A DNA stretch of 9,004 bases. Origin: an uncultured Clostridia bacterium. GTDB taxonomy: Bacteria; Bacillota; Clostridia; Oscillospirales; Ruminococcaceae. Below, piece after piece: positions 4,851 through 9,004 of the stretch; position 1 is the first letter of the stretch, and every line of letters starts with the position of its first letter. The position numbers were made by a program, and so were the translations under genes. The notes beneath the pieces are model-generated. The model made no database searches. It was not told the DNA's origin and worked only from the letters and a program-made list of their open reading frames with translations. Where the stretch lies: contig CAMAJC010000054.1 in NCBI GenBank assembly GCA_945835425.1, positions 1-9,004 on the forward strand. Direction: 5' to 3'.

Positions 4851-6169
4851 AAATCAAATCGATCAAGGGCACGGCGGACGTGCTCCCTTCCGAAAGCTAC
4901 AAATGGCAGTTTGTCGAGCGGCTTTTCATCGATACGGCGAAGCTGTACGGCTTTGGGGAGATTCGGATTCCGACCTTTGAGGACAAGCGGCTGTTTATCC
5001 GTTCGGTCGGCGACACCACCGACGTCGTCCAGAAGGAAATGTACACCTTCACCGACCAGGGCGGCAGAGACCTCGCGCTGCGGCCCGAAGGCACCGCCGG
5101 CGTCAACCGCGCAGTCATCGAGAGCGGGCTGATTAACGGCGCGCTGCCGGTCAAGCTGTCTTATGCCCTTTCCTGCTTCCGGGCTGAAAAACCGCAGGCA
5201 GGACGGATGCGCGAATTCCATCAGCTGGGCATGGAGCTGTTTGGCTCCGCTTCCCCGTCGGCCGACGCGGAAGTTATCTCCTTTGTCAACGACTTCTTCG
5301 GCATCCTGGGCATTCAGAACATCTCGCTGGAGATCAACTCCATCGGCTGCCCCACCTGCCGCAAGGAATACCACGCGGCTCTGCGGTCTTACTTTGAAGG
5401 GAAGAAAGCCTGCCTTTGCGAGACCTGCCTTGGCAGACTGGAGAAAAACCCCCTGCGTATCCTCGACTGCAAGAACCCCGAGTGCCACGAGATCGCCAAG
5501 GACGCGCCGGTCGTGCTGGATTACCTCTGCGACGACTGCCGCGCACATTTTGAGGGCCTGAAAAAACGGCTGGACGCGATGAACATCGCCTACACCGTCA
5601 ATCCCCGCATCGTCCGCGGCCTGGACTACTACGTCCGCACCGTTTTTGAGTTTGTTTCCGGCGATTTGGGTGCACAGAGCACCGTCTGCGGCGGCGGCCG
5701 GTACGACGGCCTCATCAAGAGCCTCGGCGGCGCAGACCAGCCCGGCATCGGCTACGCCATGGGCGTCGAGCGGCTGCTGATGGTCATGAAAGCACAGGGC
5801 ATTGAAATCCCGGCTCCGGCTTCCTGCGACCTGTACATCGGCTCGATCGGTGAGGAGGCGTCCATCAAGGCGCTCCAGCTGGTCGGCAGCCTGCGGGAAG
5901 AGGGCTTTACCGCCGAATGTGATATCGTCGGGCGCAGCGTCAAGGCGCAGATGAAATATGCGGACAAGATCGGCGCACGTTATTCGATGATCCTCGGCGA
6001 CAACGAGCTGGCGGAAAATAAGGCCAATATCAAGAACATGGAGTCCGGCGAGACCAGAGAGATCGCCCTGGACGACGAGACACTGGCCCAGTTTTTCTAT
6101 GATGAGGAGATCGAAAGCCTGAGTGCGGCTTTCGGCGCTGACCTGGATATTCCGGAAATGAATAAATAA
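4841..6169 (+). CDS. hisS: Histidyl-tRNA synthetase (class II)
   Basis: This 442-residue cytoplasmic enzyme charges tRNA-His and is a normal size for the family. The N-terminus (IKSIKGTADVLP) fits HisRS. Class II motif 2 begins FRAEKPQAGRMREF (F113 on). The histidine-specific loops are RGLDYYVRTVFEF (from R259) and GGGRYDGL (from G284), with motif 3 GYAMGVERLL shortly after. The C-terminal anticodon-binding alpha/beta domain starts near residue 327. Between motif 2 and the His loops is a Cys-rich insertion with nine cysteines (GCPTC, CLCETC, DCKNPEC, LCDDC), a form common in clostridial HisRS and probably zinc-binding; that role is inferred. aspS follows after 63 bases, the usual hisS-aspS operon of Firmicutes. 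Regulation may involve the hairpins in the leader, since no T-box was found. Confidence 0.98.
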   Translation: MALEIKSIKGTADVLPSESYKWQFVERLFIDTAKLYGFGEIRIPTFEDKRLFIRSVGDTTDVVQKEMYTFTDQGGRDLALRPEGTAGVNRAVIESGLINGALPVKLSYALSCFRAEKPQAGRMREFHQLGMELFGSASPSADAEVISFVNDFFGILGIQNISLEINSIGCPTCRKEYHAALRSYFEGKKACLCETCLGRLEKNPLRILDCKNPECHEIAKDAPVVLDYLCDDCRAHFEGLKKRLDAMNIAYTVNPRIVRGLDYYVRTVFEFVSGDLGAQSTVCGGGRYDGLIKSLGGADQPGIGYAMGVERLLMVMKAQGIEIPAPASCDLYIGSIGEEASIKALQLVGSLREEGFTAECDIVGRSVKAQMKYADKIGARYSMILGDNELAENKANIKNMESGETREIALDDETLAQFFYDEEIESLSAAFGADLDIPEMNK

Positions 6170-6232
6170 GCACACCTGTATGTACCGGTAATACCTGATA
6201 ATTATATATATTACAAAAGAGGAGTCTTTACA
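6170..6232 (+). other. Short hisS-aspS spacer
   Basis: The 63-base AT-rich spacer has nested small palindromes (TACCGGTA at 6183-6190, GGTAATACC at 6187-6195) and the aspS ribosome binding site AAAAGAGGAG (6215-6224). No terminator is visible, so cotranscription is expected. Confidence 0.6.
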
Positions 6233-8014
6233 GTGGCAGACTTAATGACGGGTATGAAACGTACCCATTACTGCGGCGAGGTTTCCACCGCCGACGTCGG
6301 CAAGGAAGTAGTTGTCGGCGGCTTTACCAATAAACAGCGCGACAAGGGCGAGCTGGTCTTTATCGACCTGCGCGACCGCACCGGCATCGTCCAGCTGATT
6401 TTTGACGACACCACCGACCGCGCGGTCATCGCCAAGGCCAAGGAGGCCAGAAGCGAGTACGTCCTGATGGCAAGAGGAACGGTGCGGATGCGCGAAGCGC
6501 CCAACCCCGAGATTCCCACCGGCTATGTCGAAATCTACGTCACCGAGCTGCGGATCCTTTCCCGCGCCCAGACACCGCCTTTCCATATCACCGACGAGAC
6601 CGACACCAACGAGGAGCTGCGGCTGCGCTACCGTTACCTCGACCTGCGCCGGAGACAGCTCCAGCAGAACATCATCAAGCGCGCAAAGATCACCAGCGTC
6701 GCCCATGAGTTCTTCGCAAAAGAGGGCTTCATCGAGATCGACACCCCCATGATGATCAAGTCTACTCCCGAGGGTGCACGCGACTATGTCGTCCCGTCCC
6801 GTGTCCATAAGGGCAGCTTTTATGCCCTGCCCCAGTCCCCGCAGATGTACAAGCAGCTGCTCATGATCGCAGGCTTTGACAAATATGTTCAGTTTGCCCG
6901 CTGCTTTAGAGATGAGGACTTGCGTGCTGACCGTCAGCCCGAGTTTACCCAGATCGACCTGGAAATGTCCTTTGTGGATATGGAGGATATTCTGGCTCTC
7001 GGCGAGCGTTTTGTCAGCTATCTGATGAAGAACGCCATGGGCGTCGATATCCCCACGCCGCTGCCCAGACTGACCTATCAGGAGGCCATGGAGCGGTTCG
7101 GTTCGGACAAGCCCGATATCCGCTACGGCATGGAAATCACCGATATCTCCGACCTTGTAAAAGACTCCGGTTTCGGCGTCTTTACCGGCGCGATTGCAGC
7201 AGGCGGTTCTGTCCGCGGCATCACCGTCAAGGACGGCGCGAAGGTTTATACCCGCAAGGAGATCGACAAGCTGACCGAGCAGGCCAAAGGCATTGGCGCC
7301 AAGGGCCTTGCGTTTGTGCGCTGGGTCGATGAAAAGCCCAGCTGCTCCTTTGCGAAGTTCTTCTCGGAAGAGGAGCTGGCCGCGATTCTGGCCCGTCTCG
7401 GCTGCGAGAAGGGCGATGTGGCGCTCATTGTCGCCGATAAGAACAGCGTGACCCTGCCGGTACTGGGCGCTCTGCGTACCACCTGCGCAAAGCGGATGGA
7501 CATTATCCCCGAGGGCTGGGCGTTCACCTGGATTGTCGAGTTCCCGTTCTTTGAGAAAGACGAGGAGACCGGCGAATGGGTCGCGATGCACCATCCCTTT
7601 ACGATGCCTCTGGATGAATGCCTGCCTTATCTGGACACCGAGCCGGAGAAGGTTCGCGCAAAGTGCTACGACCTGGTTCTCAACGGCGTCGAGCTGTCTT
7701 CCGGTTCGATGCGTATCACCGATTCCGAGCTGCAGGAGCATATGTTCCGCTCGCTGGGCCTGTCCGACGAGGAGATCGAGACGAAATTCGGCTTCCTGGT
7801 GGACGCGTACCACTACGGCGCGCCGCCTCATGGCGGCATGGGCATCGGCCTCGACCGTCTGACGATGCTGCTGTGCGGTGCAGATTCGCTCCGTGACGTC
7901 ACCGCCTTCCCGAAGGTGCAGTCGGCGTCCGAGCTGATGAGCGGCTGCCCGGCTCCGATCGATGAAGCGCAGTTAAAGGAACTGGGCATCGACCTTGTTC
8001 CGGACGAGAAATAA
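6233..8014 (+). CDS. aspS: Aspartyl-tRNA synthetase, bacterial type
   Basis: This 593-residue cytoplasmic class II synthetase charges tRNA-Asp and is a typical bacterial length (about 590). The N-terminal OB-fold anticodon domain starts THYCGEV and keeps the Phe and Gln equivalent to E. coli Phe35 and Gln46, but reads GGFTNKQRDKGEL where most have GWVxRRRDxGGL. Motif 2 is CFRDEDLRADRQPEFTQID (Arg226 on), preceded by SPQMYKQLLM. The GAD insertion domain occupies roughly residues 290-420. Motif 3 is GIGLDRLTM with Arg542. The GTG start is preferred because AGAGGAG ends 8 bases upstream; ATG codons at 6245 and 6254 are alternatives. Whether the enzyme also charges tRNA-Asn cannot be told: the position of E. 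coli Leu30 (His in several non-discriminating enzymes) is Lys here. Confidence 0.98.
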   Translation: MADLMTGMKRTHYCGEVSTADVGKEVVVGGFTNKQRDKGELVFIDLRDRTGIVQLIFDDTTDRAVIAKAKEARSEYVLMARGTVRMREAPNPEIPTGYVEIYVTELRILSRAQTPPFHITDETDTNEELRLRYRYLDLRRRQLQQNIIKRAKITSVAHEFFAKEGFIEIDTPMMIKSTPEGARDYVVPSRVHKGSFYALPQSPQMYKQLLMIAGFDKYVQFARCFRDEDLRADRQPEFTQIDLEMSFVDMEDILALGERFVSYLMKNAMGVDIPTPLPRLTYQEAMERFGSDKPDIRYGMEITDISDLVKDSGFGVFTGAIAAGGSVRGITVKDGAKVYTRKEIDKLTEQAKGIGAKGLAFVRWVDEKPSCSFAKFFSEEELAAILARLGCEKGDVALIVADKNSVTLPVLGALRTTCAKRMDIIPEGWAFTWIVEFPFFEKDEETGEWVAMHHPFTMPLDECLPYLDTEPEKVRAKCYDLVLNGVELSSGSMRITDSELQEHMFRSLGLSDEEIETKFGFLVDAYHYGAPPHGGMGIGLDRLTMLLCGADSLRDVTAFPKVQSASELMSGCPAPIDEAQLKELGIDLVPDEK

Positions 8015-8022
8015 AATATATA

Positions 8023-8058
8023 GTCATCTGCCGTCGAAAAATACGGAAGTCAGATGAC
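8023..8058. repeat. First hairpin after aspS
   Basis: GTCATCTG (8023-8030) pairs with CAGATGAC (8051-8058), with a further CCGT/ACGG pairing inside separated by an asymmetric loop. It begins 8 bases after the aspS stop. No U-run follows on + (GAAAAAA). On the minus strand the stem is followed by a T-rich run, so it could terminate antisense transcription or shield the aspS mRNA end. Confidence 0.6.
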
Positions 8059-8078
8059 GAAAAAATCCTGAATATCGC

Positions 8079-8124
8079 CGAAAGCGGCATAAATCGACAA
8101 AATCGTCGGTTTATGCCGCTTTCG
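8079..8124. terminator. Long 20-bp stem-loop, probable aspS terminator
   Basis: 8079-8098 pairs with 8105-8124 along 20 bp with one G-U pair and a 6-base loop (AAAATC). The GC core AGCGGC/GCCGCT is bordered by A-rich and T-rich outer parts, as in bidirectional terminators, though the T-run (TTTCGTGCGTTT) is imperfect. It separates the hisS-aspS unit from the next gene. Confidence 0.65.
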
Positions 8125-8231
8125 TGCGTTTATGGGCCTTGTCGAAGGAAGGGAGGTTTGCAGAGGAAATGCAAAACCCTGCCGGGACAGGCCGGATAAA
8201 GAAAAAACAAGACAAAAGGAGCGTTTTCATT
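8125..8231 (+). other. Leader of the final gene
   Basis: This holds a small imperfect stem (GGTTTGCA 8155-8162 with TGCAAAACC 8170-8178), a GGGAGG (8151-8156) preceding an in-frame ATG at 8169, and the better site AAAAGGAG (8214-8221) before ATG 8232. No clear promoter is visible. Confidence 0.45.
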
Positions 8232-9004
8232 ATGACCAACATCAGAAAACAGGAATATACAGGCACATTGCCCGAGCGGTTCGGCGGCAGCTTTCTTTTC
8301 CGTGCACGGTATCTGGAGAGCAGCTGGGTGAAATTTATCTTCCGCACGCTCATTTACGCGGCAGCGGTGATGCTCGTCATGACGGCGGTGGCCGGGAAGG
8401 TGAGCCAGTGGCAGTCCGATTACCTGCAGCAGAGCCTCACCCGCGTCGAAACCGAGCTGACCTTTCTGAGCGGCCGGCAGACGACGGCAGAGTTGGCAGG
8501 GGACCTCACCGGACAGGCGGACGCCCTCAGCCGGCAGATCACGCTGCTGCAGCAAAAGCAGGAGCTGCTGAACATGGCGCAGGAGGATACCCTGCCGGTG
8601 TTGGCGGAAATTGAGGACCGTTCGCAGACGCTGCATGAACTGAAAGGCGTGATTGCCGATACATATGGGACGGCGCAGGCCCTGTACGGGCAGGATGACA
8701 CCATCGGTGCGCTGCGGCTGTTTCAGACGGTGAGCGGCTATGAAGACGCGGCGCTTTGGAGCCGTCTGTGCGGCATTCGTGTCCGGCAGGAAGCTGCCCG
8801 CAGCCTTTTTGCCGGGCATAACCTTACTGCCTGGGTGCAGCAGATGCGGCTTTTGCAGCAGTTAAGTCCGGGAAAGGCAGAGACGCTGCCCGTGTCTTTT
8901 GGAGCGCTGCAGGGCATATGGCTCTGCCGGGATGACCAGCAGGTCCATATGCGCCAGCTTACAACAGAAAACGGTGACGGCCGGGCAGGCGAAGAAGCGT
9001 CTCC
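8232..9004 (+). CDS. Unrecognised single-pass membrane protein with coiled coil, 3' end outside window
   Basis: The frame stays open to the end of the window (257 codons and two bases) with no stop, so the protein is longer than seen. AAAAGGAG sits 10 bases before ATG 8232; an in-frame ATG at 8169 would add 21 mostly basic residues. Residues 1-35 are basic and would face the cytoplasm. A hydrophobic segment at about 36-56 (FIFRTLIYAAAVMLVMTAVA) is followed by a Gln/Leu/Glu-rich stretch at about 58-118 that looks like a coiled coil, then a helical domain. There is no signal-peptidase site, catalytic motif or family signature I recognise. This N-in, single-anchor plus coiled-coil plan occurs in division and envelope proteins, but no function can be assigned. 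It lies beyond the aspS terminator, so it is probably its own transcription unit. Confidence 0.75.
   Translation, partial: MTNIRKQEYTGTLPERFGGSFLFRARYLESSWVKFIFRTLIYAAAVMLVMTAVAGKVSQWQSDYLQQSLTRVETELTFLSGRQTTAELAGDLTGQADALSRQITLLQQKQELLNMAQEDTLPVLAEIEDRSQTLHELKGVIADTYGTAQALYGQDDTIGALRLFQTVSGYEDAALWSRLCGIRVRQEAARSLFAGHNLTAWVQQMRLLQQLSPGKAETLPVSFGALQGIWLCRDDQQVHMRQLTTENGDGRAGEEAS

Noticed and set aside
4847..6175. Minus-strand 442-codon frame opposite hisS
   Set aside because: Shadow of hisS in GC-rich third-position sequence; no recognisable domain.
6242..7831. Minus-strand 529-codon frame opposite aspS
   Set aside because: Shadow of aspS, with no start context or family resemblance.
8132..8614. 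160-codon + strand frame overlapping the final gene
   Set aside because: Out-of-frame shadow; the frame from ATG 8232 has the good ribosome binding site, a membrane segment and a coiled coil, and remains open to the window end.

Overview
The window looks like a chromosomal segment of a moderately GC-rich Clostridia (Firmicutes), probably an Oscillospiraceae/Ruminococcaceae-type gut anaerobe. The evidence is the mreD - PBP2 - minD - mgsA order typical of clostridial cell-shape loci, the adjacent hisS-aspS pair, GGAGG/AAAGGA ribosome binding sites on nearly every gene, and a Cys-rich clostridial-style HisRS insertion. No rRNA, tRNA, CRISPR array, phage or IS transposase gene is visible. All credible genes are on the + strand.

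Layout. 1-459: the C-terminal part of an MreD-like membrane protein. 461-730: a MITE-like, non-coding inverted-repeat element built from heptanucleotide GTGRAGA units with two mirror-placed hairpins, sitting between mreD and the next gene. 769-2799: a class B penicillin-binding protein (PBP2 type). 2800-3217: an AT-rich gap with a 25-bp palindrome upstream of a candidate -10 box. 3218-3961: MinD. 3962-4168: gap with a very strong stem-loop. 4169-4573: methylglyoxal synthase. 4574-4840: structured hisS leader. 4841-6169: hisS. 6233-8014: aspS. 8023-8124: two hairpins, the second a probable terminator. 8232-end: an unrecognised single-pass membrane/coiled-coil protein that runs off the window.

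How the genes relate. MreD and PBP2 act in lateral-wall synthesis (elongasome). MinD is the membrane ATPase of division-site selection. HisRS and AspRS charge their tRNAs and form a short operon. The locus looks eroded compared with the usual clostridial arrangement: minC, minE and rodA are absent between PBP2 and mgsA. MinD lacks the C-terminal membrane-targeting helix. MgsA keeps its fold signature but has lost two residues (His98 and Asp101 in E. coli numbering) known to matter for catalysis. I see no clear-cut new defence or mobile system. The best leads are the altered MinD and MgsA proteins, a leader motif shared by minD and hisS (and loosely mgsA), the palindromic operator-like site before minD, and the heptad-repeat element.
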